Source: Mansonella perstans
Lineage: Eukaryota; Nematoda; Chromadorea; Rhabditida; Onchocercidae
Length of the DNA: 64,000 nucleotides
Reading direction: 5' to 3'
Assembly: GCA_037074765.1 (NCBI GenBank)
Contig: JBAMDO010000042.1
Span: 124,001-188,000 of the forward strand
Shown here: piece after piece, positions 48,982-63,022 of the stretch
How the letters are laid out: each line of letters starts with the position of its first letter
Numbering within the stretch: the stretch's first letter is position 1
Position numbers and translations under genes: made by a program
Notes under the pieces: model-generated
Databases searched by the model: none
What the model saw: only the letters and a program-made list of their open reading frames with translations
Told to the model about the DNA's origin: nothing

Positions 48982-51884
48982 CTAAAAAAAAAATCTCGAA
49001 ATTGTCAAAAGTTCATTTACTCTTTTTCTAAGTACAATTTTTTTTTATTTTAATAACTGTTCAAACAGTAAAACTATAAAAATACAATAGCAACCATAAT
49101 AACCATCAAAATACAATAGCATTCATAATAAATGAGTGCTAAAGTAAACAAAATGAATTTCGATGAATTTTAAAAAAATTTTTTTTTTTTTTGAAAATTT
49201 CAAAAGCTCTCTTCTGATATTTTTTATAATATTATTTGGAATTTTTAAATTTGAATTCCATTTGTTTTTAAGCTAAATAACAACTATGTAAACAAAAATC
49301 TTTCTTTTATTCCTTATGGCATTGTTTACTTTTTAAAAATAAACAAAAATTGATTTTATCAGAAATCAAAAATCAAACATCAAAAAAAAAGACAAAACAT
49401 TCATTTAAATAGATAGATCGGTAAAATTAACAATTATTATTTTTATGGGAAAATTTTTTAACAAAAATTTATTTTTAGACAATTTAAAATTAATGCAATG
49501 AATGTTGAAAAACTATTGGTATGTGGGACAAATCGAAGTGATTGTTTCATTTTTTTGAAATAATCCAGAACTAACGATCAAATTTCTTTCTTGCTTAGAA
49601 AATATATGCACAGCATTCTACTTATTATTATTATCCAAACCGGTTTCGGTACAGTCGGCTTGCTGAATTCATTTTACACGATCAGTGAAACAAATATTAT
49701 GCGTTATGTTATGATTTCGTAATCAAAAAAAAGTTTTTTTTCTCTTTTTTTTTGAAAAATGTGTATGATGTGTATGTGATGTGAAAACCAGTCGAGGAGA
49801 GGTAGAAAAATAAAAATGAATATTTGAAAATCAGTATACGAATCCGGAATTATACTTTCTAAATTATGCAAAATCCGAAATTACAACTTGTTAAATTTCA
49901 TAAGTTCTTTCATGTCTGGAAAAAAAGCGAATGAATAACTTTCACCAAAATAAGCAATAAGAATTGACAAAAATGACGGCAATAAAATGGCTATGAAATA
50001 AAGTACTTGGCATAAATTATAAGCATGTCTATTATTGCCATCGTTCTGTGGCAATAATCATTAACTTGCATAAGGCTCATTTTTAGCAGCGAAAGAATAT
50101 CGCATTGATTGTGATATATTTATTATAAGTTAGTCAAATGATCTCTAATGATGTGGGAAAAAAATGTATTAGTTTATTCAGCTAATGGGTAGGTTTCTTC
50201 AAATGAATTGTTTATAAAATTAATCAAATGAATTACCAGAAAGATATAATCGGGGAGAAAAAAAGTGTGTGACAATAAATGATATTATCAGGTAGATTTC
50301 GTAATTCCGAAAAAAGGCTTCCGAAAATAGTAAAAAAAAATGCGAAAATAGAGCACAGTTATTTTGAGTACAGGTAGATTTAAAAATTTAATCGACTTCA
50401 TTTATCGACTGGTTTTAATTTGATTATTAAACGATCGATGAAACAAATCAATTTGACAAATTAATCTTTTAGAGGCAAATTATCACAATCATGTAAAAGT
50501 TCTATGATGATAGCAATGCCATAAGACGGAAATCAGGAATGGAACTTTTTGTACCAATTTAGCAATCCTGGAAATTACACTAGTGAAAATTTTCCTAGTA
50601 AGCAAAAAAGGATTACTTTAGATAGCTCTTTCATTTAAAAAAAAAAATTAACAAAAGCTATAAGTCAAATCGCTTTCAATTATCTTTCCTTACGGTAGTT
50701 TGCAACCAAGATAGCTGCAAAATAAAGATTGAAATTATTGATTTTAGCAAATTTGGGCGGAATTAAAATTTAAAGCAACAAAATTACATATAAGCAAGCA
50801 TAAATTTGATATTAATTCGATCTTTAAAATATTAAAAAATTTTACCAAATTCATTTACACACAATTATTTGTATCAGTTATCATATTTAGGATGTTTGCT
50901 TGAGACATATTTCACACAATTAGAAATGTGAGCAGCCAAAATTCAAATAATCAATAAGTTTTCGAAGATTAATTTGTGTGCAAATTTTTTCTGCACATTA
51001 AATATTTGCAAAAAATTGTACAAATAAAAATATTTATGCAGAAGCATGTAAATATAAATATTTCTGCTTTGTTGAGCATTATATTTGTTCATGCAAAACT
51101 AATATCCTGAGATTTAAATAATCAAAAAGTTTTCGAGAAAACTTCTTCTGCACATTAAGCATGTACAAAAAATGAGCAAATAAAAATATTTATGCAAAAG
51201 TGTGCAAATAAAAATATTTGTGCAAAGATGTGCAAATAAAAATGTGCAAATAAAAATATTTTCTACTTTGGTGAACAATTTCCTCAATTTTCCTTGCAAA
51301 AAGAACATTCATATTTCGTTTCAATAATGAATTATTATTGATTTTGTCATTTAGTTAGCCCCAAATTTTCACTTAGAACTTGAAAATCAAAGTATGCTGC
51401 ATCGATAAATACTGACTCTAATCCATAATGCAGTGAACAACGATTCTATATTGAGAAATGACAGTCGTAAATATGATGTGACAAAAATATTACAAAAAAT
51501 GACAAATATGCGATGTGGCAAATTTATTCTCATCGTCAACTATTTGATTTACTAGAAAAAACTGATCGAAACCATATATTATTGAAATATAATTCGATTA
51601 TGGAGCTCTTTTTTTCATCAGTGAAACTATCATTGTTTCATTGACCGTTGAAATTTCTGTCATAAATATCGAAGATGGCTTGTGTTCCTTTGTCGCTCTT
51701 TTTGCTACTCTTGTATTTCGCATTTCTGCCCATACAGTTCTGCCAGAAATCAATGTCGTTTTTTGTTGGATGATTCTTAGTGCATCGTCAATAAAGGATA
51801 GATACATAGCAATTCACGGACTTTTCCATTCATCACTCATGCAATGTTAAATATGGAAGAAATGAATAGGAACAATAATTGAGC

Positions 51885-51943
51885 AATGGCTACTGATGGC
51901 TACTGATGGCTAATGATGGCTAATGATGACTATTGATGGCTAC
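51885..51943. repeat. 10-base tandem repeat, six copies
   Basis: Units atggctactg, atggctactg, atggctaatg, atggctaatg, atgactattg, then a partial one. The length is not a multiple of three, so it is not a coding repeat. Confidence 0.9.
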
Positions 51944-52699
51944 TTTTCAAAAATGACTCAAAAAGTTTTTGTTTGAATAACTATTTATACATAATGAATT
52001 CAGTCAATATTTCAATTATCTTTTCAAATTAATCTGAGTAATCTGTAGCATAAGTTAATAATATATGGTTTAACAGCAAATTATCAAAGATGTCAAATAT
52101 AATTATGAAGGTCATTGGCATATTTTTGAAAAATTTTTGTATATTTAAAAGAAATGTAACATATTTAAATTATTTTTGATTAGCTTAAAATGTGTGATGT
52201 CATTGCAAAATGAATTATCAAAATTCTTGTAAGAAAATTTGAAAAAAAAAGTTGTAAGAAAATTTCCGCAATAATAATAAATCAATGAAAACAGTACATT
52301 TCGGTTTCGGTTCAATTTGTAATAACCAAAAATTTAATTCTAATTCTTCTTTGCTAATTTCATTATAACAATCTATCAATAAACCGTTCTTCCGAAAGAA
52401 GTGTTCTGTGTAAAACCGGTAGAACTTTCATTGTATCAGGCCAAAAATCACTCCAAACTCCAAATTCCAAAAAACTTTCAACCAAAAATTCCAAAAACTT
52501 TCAACAATAACTATAAATTACAGTACACATTTTCCTCAATGATCCAGAAGGAATAAAAATATGCAAAACAGTAAAATATCTTTTGCAGTACACGCATACA
52601 TGCATATCATGCATAATTTAATAGCTCTTAATAAATGTTTGTTGAAGAATTGTCAAGCTATAAAAATTTCGGATCGAAAGATATTGTCGGAAAGAACTG

Positions 52700-52812
52700 A
52701 GAATTTTATCGAGAGTAGAGACACACTGACAATTTCATCGAGAGTAGGAACACATTGACAATTTCATCGAGAGTAGGGAAACATTGACAATTCCATCGAG
52801 AGTAGGGACAGA
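52700..52812. repeat. 31-base tandem repeat, about four copies
   Basis: Each unit carries 'atcgagagtag' followed by a variable 'ggaacacattgacaattt' part. The copies differ by a few bases each. There is no sign of coding. Confidence 0.9.
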
Positions 52813-55226
52813 TTACAATGTCATTACATGTAGAAATAATCAAAGTATTTGTTGTTTAAAATATTTTCCAGACAAACGATTCATCACAACACATTACATC
52901 ATATATGATTTAAAAGAAAAAGATTTTCCCAATACCTAAAGTGATCAGTCGGTTTATCTGATCTTCAAATTGTGAGAAAAGCAATTTTTTTTTCTCTGAT
53001 CATTAAGAACTGTTATGCGTACACATTCATATAATTTACACGCAAAAATCTTCCAGTTTTCTTTGTAAATTTTATATGTAACTGATATCTACTGTAGAAA
53101 AAGTTGCTACTTCTATCAAGATTCAATATTCTACAAATTTTCTAGGGCATCCAAGACAATCTTCAACTTTTAACTTCCAATTCAACAATTTAACTCCCGA
53201 GAAATCTCCAAAAAGAAACTCAAGCATAATTGTGTATTTTAAATTCCCTATATTTGCTAATAATAATGCCATAGTCCGACAATCTCCTGATGATCCAGCT
53301 CAATCTCTAAGTCAACAATTAATTATGCGACAATCTCTGCGACAATATAACTTATCTTAGAACCTCATATATTCGCTGCACATTCCCGAAATTTAATTCG
53401 AGGAAAAAATGAAGGAACTCTGTGCTATGCGAGTAAACACCATTGAAAAATCAGAGTGTAATTATCATTTAAATTTAATAACTGCAATATAATTTCCAAA
53501 AACTTTTTATAGATTGTTTAACATTTAAAATTTCACTAATATGCTGGAACAGAATCAGTATAAAATTTGATAATATACTGATCTTAGAAACGAGGAATAA
53601 ACTTAGGACAATGAACTGGTGATATGGACGGAGATTACAAACAATTTCCATTGAATGGTGGACAAATCTTTCAGGGATTTCATGAAACTTCATCTTTCAA
53701 GGAAAAATCATAGCTCAGAGCATTGATCTCTACCAAACAATTTTTAAAAGTATCTTCATTTGGATCCCTATCTTCGTCTATATTTATTTGAACTTTGTTC
53801 AATTACGCGACTATTTAAGCTAATTTAACGATTCTTAGATTCCCTTCCGTTTTATGACAGCTATTCGAACATTCGTCAAAAGACCAGAAAACGAAAAAAT
53901 TACTAGCAAGAATTTTATTGTGACACTCATTTCTACGACAAATAGTTCAATACTGCACACAATAACAATGGAAAACCGGGCGGACAAAATGAATAAATAC
54001 AGTTATTATGATTAAAAATTAAGTTACAAGCTCTCGACCGTAAACCTCAAACATAACTTCATGGTTAAAACCATCTTTTAGCCATATTTCAAGAAATGTT
54101 TGGGATCATGACAAGCCACTATGACAAATCTCCGGACAACTCGAGAAAGCACTTCCTGACACTAAGTACGCAAGAACCGATGAAAAACATAAAATATCTG
54201 AAACAATTTGCGATAAGTCGATATACATTACATCCATATCGTCTTCTGAAATATGGTTATCCTCAAGCATAGGCCATCAGGATTTAGAACTTAAGTCTGG
54301 AACGTGCTTAACAGAGAACTAAACTAAACCAAACTAAATCTAGTTTAACCAATGAAGCTGATTGAGCTTTTAGTCTCTCTAGTAAGTAACTGTAAAATGC
54401 AAATTATTCATTACAAAGTAATCACTGAATACAAATAATAATAAATCCATCATAAAGTATATATGGATTTTTATGTAGAACATGAACAATTAGATTACAA
54501 CAACCACAATCTTTAAAAATTAAAGAGGAGGATAAGATACGCATATTTATGTATAAACTCTGCTATTTTTCAAATTTCTTAACATTTCTCGATAAGAGAA
54601 ATTGTAAAAAAGAAGAGTCGTGAAGCATTACAATAAGCACTGAACATGAATCATCAGTTATCTTCTAACACTATGCATAACTTTAAAGCTAACAAGCACT
54701 GGATTTATTTTCTAAACATGACATAGCAATCGATCACAGCGATCGATTCGACGTCTTACCTTCAAAGAAATTCCTTAGAATTCCGTTATTTCCTCATATC
54801 CGTTATTAAAAAAATAAAAAAAAAACATGAGGAACACGAGTAATCGTAAAATCAATAAACCTATATCACCTTCTCAGTAATCCTTTTGAAATACTTAAAA
54901 AATCAAAATAAAAAAGTCCTGCAAATACTAAATGAAAATCACCGCAAGCATGATTAATCTTTTATATTCAGATTATTGTTCCTTTCAGCTAATGTTTTAT
55001 AACATAAAAATTTTTTAAAATATAAGAGATTGTTTATGTAGGGTGTAGTTCCTTGCATGGAGTATGTAAAGAAATTTTTGAAAATGCATAGACCAAAAAA
55101 AAACATTCAATATTCTAAAGCTTGACAAGAACATAACTGAAAATATTGAAAACACTGGAAAAAAACTGTTACATTACAGCAAATGCTCAGGATGACACCA
55201 GCTCTGTATTTCCGGATTTTGATAAA

Positions 55227-56416
55227 TCACACTGTATCATCTGAAATATAAAAAAAAGTTAATGCATTTAAGAAATAAATTATAAAACCCTATCATCAAT
55301 GAAGAGATTGCAACACTAGGCTGAACGGAATTTTTCCCTAGAAGCTTCAATAAGTCAGAAAAAATGAATATATCATGGCTACCGATGATTCGCTGCCTCA
55401 AAATAATTATTAAATATAATAAAAGTTTTTAAAAAGTTGCTGCTAAACTTGTCTGAATTCTCGTAAGTTCGTTACAATTTCGCTCCTAAAAAGTGAAAAC
55501 AAAAACACAGAGACAAATATGCATTTGCACAAAAAACACTACCTTTGAATATATTAAAATAAGTCATTAAAATCAAACTTATAGATAACAAGAAAAATTA
55601 CTCATTTAAACAACAAATTGTGAGATAAAATAATCACAGATGAAAACTTGCCATGGAACCACCACCGCGTATTATTTGGGCTTTTACTACAGGTACGCAC
55701 ATAGACAGCATTGTCTGGTGGTCGTTTTTTCTCTTTACATGAAGAAAGCATTGACAATACGGAGAGACAAATGGCCTGCACAGAAAGTGCAGGAGTCCAA
55801 TCGTCACTCAGAATCGACAAACAAATGTGACCATTCGAATATACATGCGGATGAATAGGGATATTATCACCAATGAAAATAACTTCTGGTGAAGAAAAAG
55901 GATATTCATCTGGGAATCGAAACTGAAAAAGACAAACATCGGAAAATATCCTGCTAAAAGGAAGATAGAAATGGAACTTGTATCACAAAATTCATTTACA
56001 TTTTGGTCACTACCTCACTCCCACTCACCACTGGTAATTTCACCTAAGCAAAACAATACTGCGCATCTCAGAATTCATTTATCGTTACTAAAAATCAGAC
56101 AAATCTTCTGGACCAAATTTTTCGTATCTTTTGGATCAAATTCTTTTTTACCTACGAATCTTCTGGACTAAATTCTTCGTGACATTAACTGTAAGTAATA
56201 AAATTTTCAACTTTCCGTTAATTAATTTAAGAAAAGGAACATTACTCTTAGCGTGAACTGTTCACCAGCGTAAAGTGTATTCGGAGCACCATCGACATGA
56301 ACAGTCCAAAGTCGCAAATCTTGTGTTGACTCATCCTTCACATGGACACCAGCTGGTGGTTCCAGTGTCAGCTGCTGGTATTCTTTTGTCAAACGTTTTT
56401 GACACGATGAGTCCAT
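55227..56416 (-). CDS. UBE2W: Ubiquitin-conjugating enzyme E2 W, 3 exons, 151 aa
   Basis: Exons 56416-56246, 55922-55652 and 55240-55227 give 151 residues, the same length as human UBE2W. The E2 fold motifs are in order: 'QKRLTKEYQQLTLEPPAGV' at the start, 'GAPNTLYAGEQFTL', 'YPFSSPEVIF', 'IPIHPHVYSNGHICLSIL' with catalytic Cys91, 'SVLSMLSSCKEKKRPPDN', and the C-terminal 'TRWWFHDDTV', equivalent to the WWYHDDTC end of the human enzyme. In the family this E2 attaches ubiquitin to substrate N-termini and works in the cytosol and nucleus. The last intron uses a GC donor (CATG|GCAAGT); this is required to reach the conserved DDT end encoded by the tiny 14-base last exon. The ATG follows a TTTTACAG acceptor by 13 bases, a likely spliced-leader site. 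Confidence 0.97.
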
Positions 56417-57656
56417 TCTCAGAATCAGCCTGTAAAAGATTATTAAATAATGGTAAGTTTTTACAAATCTGCCAAAGAAGTGATCTTGATGGAGGAACAC
56501 ATATTGATTCAATGATTAACGTAGAGACTAGCAGCAAATGTCAAAACTTAATTCTCATACAGCTGTCCATCCCAGTGCATTTCAATAATTCATGATCATC
56601 ATTCAAATACCAAGTTGTTTCAGGACGAAGACCATATATAAAGGCAAATTATCAAGCAAATAGATCGAATTGTTGAGGGCAAATCAAATTAACAGGATTG
56701 AATCTGATAAATAAGAAATAACTACGGCGTAAATGTGTAAACAGACTCTTCTTTGATATAATAATGACATTTCGAAATATCATTTCTAACATTTTAAATC
56801 ACGCTTCATTTTTTAAATAATAAGTAAATTTCTATCCATTCAAAATAAAAGGATTTGGAAAATAATTCAAATAAATAATTCTGGAATATATTATCCCAAG
56901 AAAACAGAACCAATATACCTCCTCAAACGAACACTTTAATCATCCCAAACAGTACAACCAAAATTCTCCTATTTACTCAGCAGCAAATTTAACACCAATC
57001 GAGCTGAAAATGACAATGATAACTGAAAAAAGCATTTTTTTTTAGTCGAATAAAAGTCGAAAAAAAATCCAAATCTCTCATTATTGCTCGTTGCTATAAA
57101 AATAACGGCATCTCTCGGTCTTTTTATGGTTTACATCAAGCAATATTCTCCTGTTAAATTATCATTGAATACGTAATTTTTAAAATCTCCAACCGCTACC
57201 GAAACAGCTGAATCATTCTCCATTGCACGTGATTTTTTATGCCGGAATCAATCGGGCTGAGTCCCGAGATTTCTGTTGAATTCAAGAAATCTTGATAGAA
57301 TGGACGTTATAAGAGGCTAATTACTAGTTTGCTGGTTTTTTCTTCTTCCGAAATTTACCTCTTTCAAGTCAGTCATGATCATCAGTGTAATTTTGCGAAC
57401 ATTTTACGGAATTCGTTACTTGTATCAAAATAGTATGATACAAATAAAATACAGCGTAAGTGAAGTGCTGCTAGCTTGCAGTTTATCACATCGTATAAAA
57501 TCTCTTAGAGAAATCTTATTAGTTACAAGATTTAAAAGTTCCATTAACATTTGTTTGCTTTATTTGATATTTAAATTATCAGTGTTTAGCTTATTTTATA
57601 GCAGTCGAACTGCCATATTGAACCAATGTAGAAACCGAGGACTACATTGGTAGGTC
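56417..57656. promoter_or_regulatory. Divergent upstream region shared by UBE2W and CNEP1R1
   Basis: The two genes are arranged head to head with 1240 bases between their start codons. A TTTTACAG acceptor at 56430-56437 lies just upstream of UBE2W. A CACGTG E-box-like word is seen near 57226-57231. The 92-codon frame at 57375-57653 ends three bases before the CNEP1R1 ATG and looks like chance. Confidence 0.5.
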
Positions 57657-59903
57657 ATGGATGAGACTTCTGCTGCCTGTGAAGGTATCTTACTTTAAAT
57701 TATATCGATTTATTTCGAATTAGAACATACTTTGAAATTTTGTTCGTACGGGAAGCTTTAAGATTTGTATTGATGTTCAGAAGGTGACAGTAAACAATTT
57801 GTTCGTTGTTCGAAAACTTTAACTTATCTATATTTATTGATCATATCTAGAACTGTAATCTTTTCTGTATTCAAAATGCACTACAGATCTGCGTTACTTT
57901 GAAAGGCGCCTGACAGAAGTGATTCAAAGTATGCAGCCAGCTGCAACAAGATGGCGGTGTAAGTTTTTTATGTATTTTCATCAGTTCAAAATCATTTTTA
58001 CATTTGCATAATATTCAAATAACATTGAAATGTAATGCAATTACTTCATCGCTTTGTTAAAAATTAATTCAGGCTACAATTTTTGCTAATCAGATGTTGT
58101 ATGCTTTTTTTTTTTTTTTTTTGTTAACAGAAGCATTAGTTTATTCCATTTAAACCTTTTTTTTTCTTCACTTCCAAGTTTCTCGTAATTTATTATCTCT
58201 ATTTTAGTGGTATTATTGATTGCATTTGGATGTACATTATGGAGCGCCTATTTCTGGCTGAAGGATCCCTCCATACGTACTGTGCGTTTACTTTCATTTT
58301 TTAATTCGTTGTAAATTTCTGCTTCAGTTTTTCATTTTTAAATTTTTTTTTAAATGAATACTTGCTTTTTAAATCTAAAATTTCCTAGGTGACTTTGGTT
58401 GAATCACTGCAAAATCATCTTATCTTTTCGGCTTGTGTACCTTCACTCTTATTCCTTTTTGGTTTTGTCGGAATACACAATCGTGCTGTCGCACCGACCA
58501 TGTAGGTTGATTTTATACCGTTATATACAATATATAAATTCTGGGCGTCTGAACAATCCGAATTTTGCACAGTTGCATGACCTATTTTACTTATGACATG
58601 TCGTGTGGATACCAGAAGAGATTTTTCTCGTTGTTGTAGACTGCCGCAGCGCAGCATGGACCATGATGGAACAAACTAGAGTAATGGGACAATCATATGG
58701 TACAAATTGTTTAACGTCCAAATGACGTTAACTGTCCAATTTATTTCCAAATAATTGTAAATATTCATTCCAAATTACTTTTTATTTACAAAACATTCTG
58801 TTGAATAACTAAATAAGTATGATAATATTTGCTTTCGAACACGAATTTTTATTCTATAATGAAGATATCTGATTATGAAATGCACTCATGAGTTATATTG
58901 GGATCTTTTGCACTTTTTCTCAAATTCTCAATTGTGGAATTTTAATTTTGTCCTCAAATAAAATGTTTTTATATTTCATTCTGCAGGATTCGCTTGCAAC
59001 ACTTTGTCGAATGTAGAATTATTAAATATATTAAGTACATTTATTGCTAAGAAAGTTTATGTTTTTTTCAGATTCTGCTTTTCATATAAGTTTTCTGTAG
59101 TTCAGTCTTTTTCTGTTTTTCTTTAATTCCCTATACTCTCTATACATTTTCATGTATTTTTTATTCAGCTGCCATAACACACTTTTTCTTGAGAGAATTT
59201 CTTGAAAGATTTTGAGAGATTGAGAGGATTTCCATATATTTTAACCTGTATATCTCATTTTTCTATGCATATGTTTTTTTTTTTTTTTTGGTAATATTTC
59301 ATTTTCAATGTATATTTGGTAATTTTTAGTCCGTTTCATAAAATTTATGAATTTTTTAAAATTCATTCTACACAAGTATGACATATATGTAAATGAAGAC
59401 AACTGGCGATGAAACATGATTATAAGTTACATTAAATTGTTGGCTGGATTTGATCAAAACCATCCATTTATTATTAAGCGCGCATATTTTTTATTGCTAT
59501 ATTCATTTCAGCATTGCTTCACGATGTCGTTCGATATTGACAGATTTCAGTCTTAGCTGTGATGATGTATGTTTTTACCTGGATATATTATTGCTTATTC
59601 AGCTTTATGATATCGTAAATAATATTTTTTTTTGCTTTGATTTGGACTGTCTTAGGAAATGTGCGATTTTTTTTGGTGCTGGAAAGAAAAAACAAGCTTT
59701 ATCCAAGTATATGGGTTTTTTATTTTAAGCAAATAACAGCCGGTTCCGTCTTTTTGTTACCGCTAAGTTTTTTATAGTAATAAGAAAATTGCTGCATGAC
59801 AAATGTTACCATGATGAGTTCGCCAAGAATTTAAGAAAATTAGTTGTTTCAGAGTGGAAAATTGATTGTGAGACCGCCACATCGCGTCCATGTGTCGCCA
59901 TGA
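57657..59903 (+). CDS. CNEP1R1: CNEP1R1 (NEP1-R1/TMEM188), regulatory subunit of the lipin phosphatase, 6 exons, 130 aa
   Basis: Exons 57657-57684, 57887-57958, 58208-58281, 58389-58501, 59512-59566 and 59853-59903 join in frame. The human protein is 125 aa. Conserved segments in order: 'DLRYFERRLTEVIQSMQPA' and 'TRWR' before the first membrane span, a first span ('LVLLIAFGCTLWSAYFWL'), a second ('ACVPSLLFLFGFVGIHNR'), 'VAPTIIASRCRSIL', 'FSLSCDD' and the C-terminal 'SGKLIVRPPHRVHV'. In the family it binds the phosphatase CTDNEP1 in the ER and nuclear envelope, and the complex dephosphorylates lipin to control membrane lipid synthesis. An in-frame TAG two codons before the ATG fixes the start. 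A tempting acceptor at 59655 leads to a low-complexity tail and is not used in this model, because the exon at 59853 restores the family C-terminus. Confidence 0.96.
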
Positions 59904-62900
59904 TTGCGTGTATTTGACTGGTTTGAAGTTGCGGTTCTTGAGGTTTTGTTTTAATTTATTATTGATCTGTTTTTTTTTTGGCAGCAGTTTGATTTATTTT
60001 TCTAATTAAAATGAAGATTTGTTGTTATATATCATTTATTACCTTAAAATGCAGAGACGAATATATTATTCCTTTCTTTTTGTTTGCAGTTTTAAGGTCA
60101 GAATTTGTTCTTTTGTCCTGCTTTGTACATACTTTTGTTTCTGAGTTCATTATTTTAAAAATGAAATTTTTGAAGAATTTCGGTGCAAATATTTCTCTGT
60201 TTTATAGGCAACTATCGTTTTTTGTTTGTTTTTACTTTGAATATAAAATATTGTCTTTCATTTTTGATATCCATAGCGCTGTTTTGCTGGGAAATAAGAT
60301 TCCAGAGACTTTCTCAGATTAGTTACGAAGTCTACTAAAGTGTACTTTTTTCATTCCCGTAGTTTCGTAACTTTACATCTGTCTCTCCATACATTCATTC
60401 ATTTTAAATTTGTGTGTAGCTTTATTTGATAAGGAAAACTTTTTGTCGTGAGTTTTCTCATGTGTGATAGCGAATCGATTTTAGGTAAAATTTATGGGAC
60501 ATATCCAAATCAACTTGAAAAATCGTTTGTCGAAAAAGTCGAAAAAAAGATCGTTCTATTTTCCGGCACTTGCAGCACTTGTCCTACATCGATTTTTTTT
60601 GTGATGATTCTTTTTTGTCATTATTGAAAAGAAGTGCAATAAAGCGCTGTGTCATCATGATATTATCCAGAATGCATTTTTTGATGGCATTCTGTTGCCT
60701 GGGTTACATAATTTATTGCGCCTTACTTTTTGAAGTTTTCAAAGCTTTGCATTTTTTATCGATTACTTTTCGTTCCACTGAATTTTGACTACTAATCCAT
60801 TTCAAACGAATTTTGATTACTAACTTTTCTTTGAGTTTTTAGTAAATTTTTTCCCTTTCCAAGAATTCAAATCTTGCTCTTTGTTTTAACAGGAATTGAT
60901 ATACAAAGTTATTTTTGCATTCTGTTATGCGATAGAATCATTATGCGTACAAGTTATTTGATAGTTTTAGCAGTTCTGTGAAATGAATAATAAATAAGAG
61001 AAATTGATGGAACTTTGTAAATGCAAGCTGAACATTTAACATTCAAAAACATTTTCAAGGAGATGATTAACATTAAGATTGCGTTGAAGTGAGAAGTTTA
61101 ATGGAAAGTGCATCATTAAATGATAAGTTCTGAAATCTATCGTACAGCTGCTGTTGGGAAACCCGGAAGAGTTTATAATTGATTATTTTCCAATTGATTG
61201 TTTAATTAAATTAATTGTTTTCTACATTTTTAGCATTTAGATTTGCTAAAAATATTTTTTGGATACAAAGGATGAGTTGTTTATCCATTTCTCATGAGAA
61301 TTATGCTACTGTAATCACGACCGCTTTACAAAGGATTTACCAGTAGCTAAGGTAACGATTACCTGACTCCAAGTAAATAACATTATTGTCGTGCAGTAAC
61401 TGATATAGCTATAAAATTACGTAAGTCATAAATATTTTGCTCAATCCTACTGAATTCAGAGTTCTCAGAAAGGTTGAGAGCTTTTGATATCTACGATAAT
61501 TTCTTTTGAAATCATAGATAATGAACTTTCTGATGATTAGAAGTTAATGTTAAGTAATACACACTTCATAAAAGTAATGTTGTAATATTGATGTAATTGT
61601 TTAATCTTTAAATAATTCAAGGTCAGCTTATTCCTTTCCCACCTAAATTAGTAGCAGATCAGCCAAGTAATGATTAGAATTTTTATTTCTGAAATTTTGA
61701 AATGAATTTTCTACTCTTCTTCGAGAGTCATTATTTTAACATCTTCTTGTGTATCTCCACAGAATGTATTTGAATACATTGGGATGTATTCTTTGGGAAG
61801 AGAGATATTTGGGATCTTTTGGGATGTTTCTTGTAAAAATTGACAATTATCTTTAGATGCATAAATTTCTTCGGAAAATATTCTTTTATATTTGCTAAAA
61901 ATTGAGTATTAGAGCATTGATAGTTCCATTTTGTAACTTGTTGAATATGTTAACAAACATTTATTGATTTACAAAATTATGGAAAGGATGGTGAAAAAAA
62001 ATATTGGGTGAATTCGGTCATCTTTACCAAGTTCTTGACTATTTTTTCACATGCTTTATCCTAACTCTTCTTTAATTAATTACTCACCTTTGTTCTTTTT
62101 TTTCCCAATAAATTTGATTCGATAATCTAATAAACAAAAGTAGATGAAATATTTTTATCAAAACAATCAACTATGATATTTTCTCTAGTATATGAAAGTG
62201 TACTGCAGAAAGAAAAAAAATAAAAAAGTAAAAGGTAAAGATGGTTCAGTATTTCTTCAGAAATATATTCTAAGGCTATTTGATTAGCCAAGTAGTTAAT
62301 CGAGCTAAAACTAAGCTGATTATTATCATTAACATCATGATTATTTATTTTTGTTAAAAATCGTTATTCTTATCCCTATCAGTGATTTCTTTCATAGTTG
62401 ATTGTTATCGTTTCTTTTTTTTCTGTCTCTGTTTTCTATAATTTATTGAAAAATTGAAATGAAATTTCAGGAATAAAATGTAGATCGAAGTGATAGTGAT
62501 AAATTTCCTAAAATTATGGTGGAACTTTCGGTATTGTTAATGCAGATGCTTACTATACTATTTCTTTATTTCTATTCGATTTATTAAACTCCAGTGCACA
62601 CAGTGCAGAATTTGAACTTCAAACAAGTGTGATTATTTTTGTCATCGATGTTTGTAGTTTTTGCTCAGAAAATGTTCGTCATTGAAAAGTTTGTTTTTAT
62701 TTAATTTTCAGTGCAATGAGTCATCATCATTCGATGCAAAGTTTTATAATAGTAAGGAATTGTTGACAGTGATCTATGATAGTGGGAATGTTTGGTAATG
62801 ATCTCTGGTAGCACCAAATTAATAGCAAAATTTGGATTAATGCGTATTTTTCATTGTCCTTTATGTTTATACTGTGCTTGCATTGTACATATGTACACTT

Positions 62901-63022
62901 TCCAAAATTTGCATTGCTTTTTTTTATTTAAAAAAAAATTCATTTTTCTCTTATTTGGTAATCTTAAGGTTTTCATGTGTGTTTTCATATGTGTCAGATT
63001 ATTAATCTATTAAAGGTCAGGA
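59904..63022. other. Intergenic, no gene recognised
   Basis: T-rich on the plus strand, with open frames of 103 codons (60011-60322) and 72-73 codons (60570-60788, 62792-63013). They are Phe/Ile/Leu-rich and have no family resemblance, as expected from base composition. An AATAAA near 60640 is rather far from the CNEP1R1 stop. A GTGTCAG acceptor near 62997 may serve the next gene. Confidence 0.55.

Larger units (their letters stand above)
48982..55226. other. Gene-poor region with minisatellites
   Basis: No gene supported. Repeats seen: a 'tgtgcaaataaaaatattt' unit in several copies at 50960-51270; a 10-base unit 'atggctactg' in six copies at 51885-51943; and a 31-base unit in about four copies at 52700-52812 ('catcgagagtaggaacacat' type). 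A 69-codon minus frame at 51598-51807 lacks any other support. The last part lies downstream of UBE2W and should hold its 3' untranslated region. Confidence 0.55.

Noticed and set aside
51598..51807. 69-codon minus-strand frame that looks fairly protein-like
   Set aside because: An overlapping plus-strand frame of the same length exists, there is no clear acceptor or conserved motif, and no neighbouring exon was found. It remains possible but unsupported.
59653..59728. Acceptor TGTCTTAG as the start of the last CNEP1R1 exon
   Set aside because: It leads to a low-complexity tail, whereas the acceptor at 59852 gives the conserved C-terminal 'GKLIVRPPHRVHV'.
60011..60322. 103-codon plus-strand frame
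   Set aside because: It is Phe/Ile/Leu-rich as expected from T-rich DNA, has no family resemblance and no exon partners.
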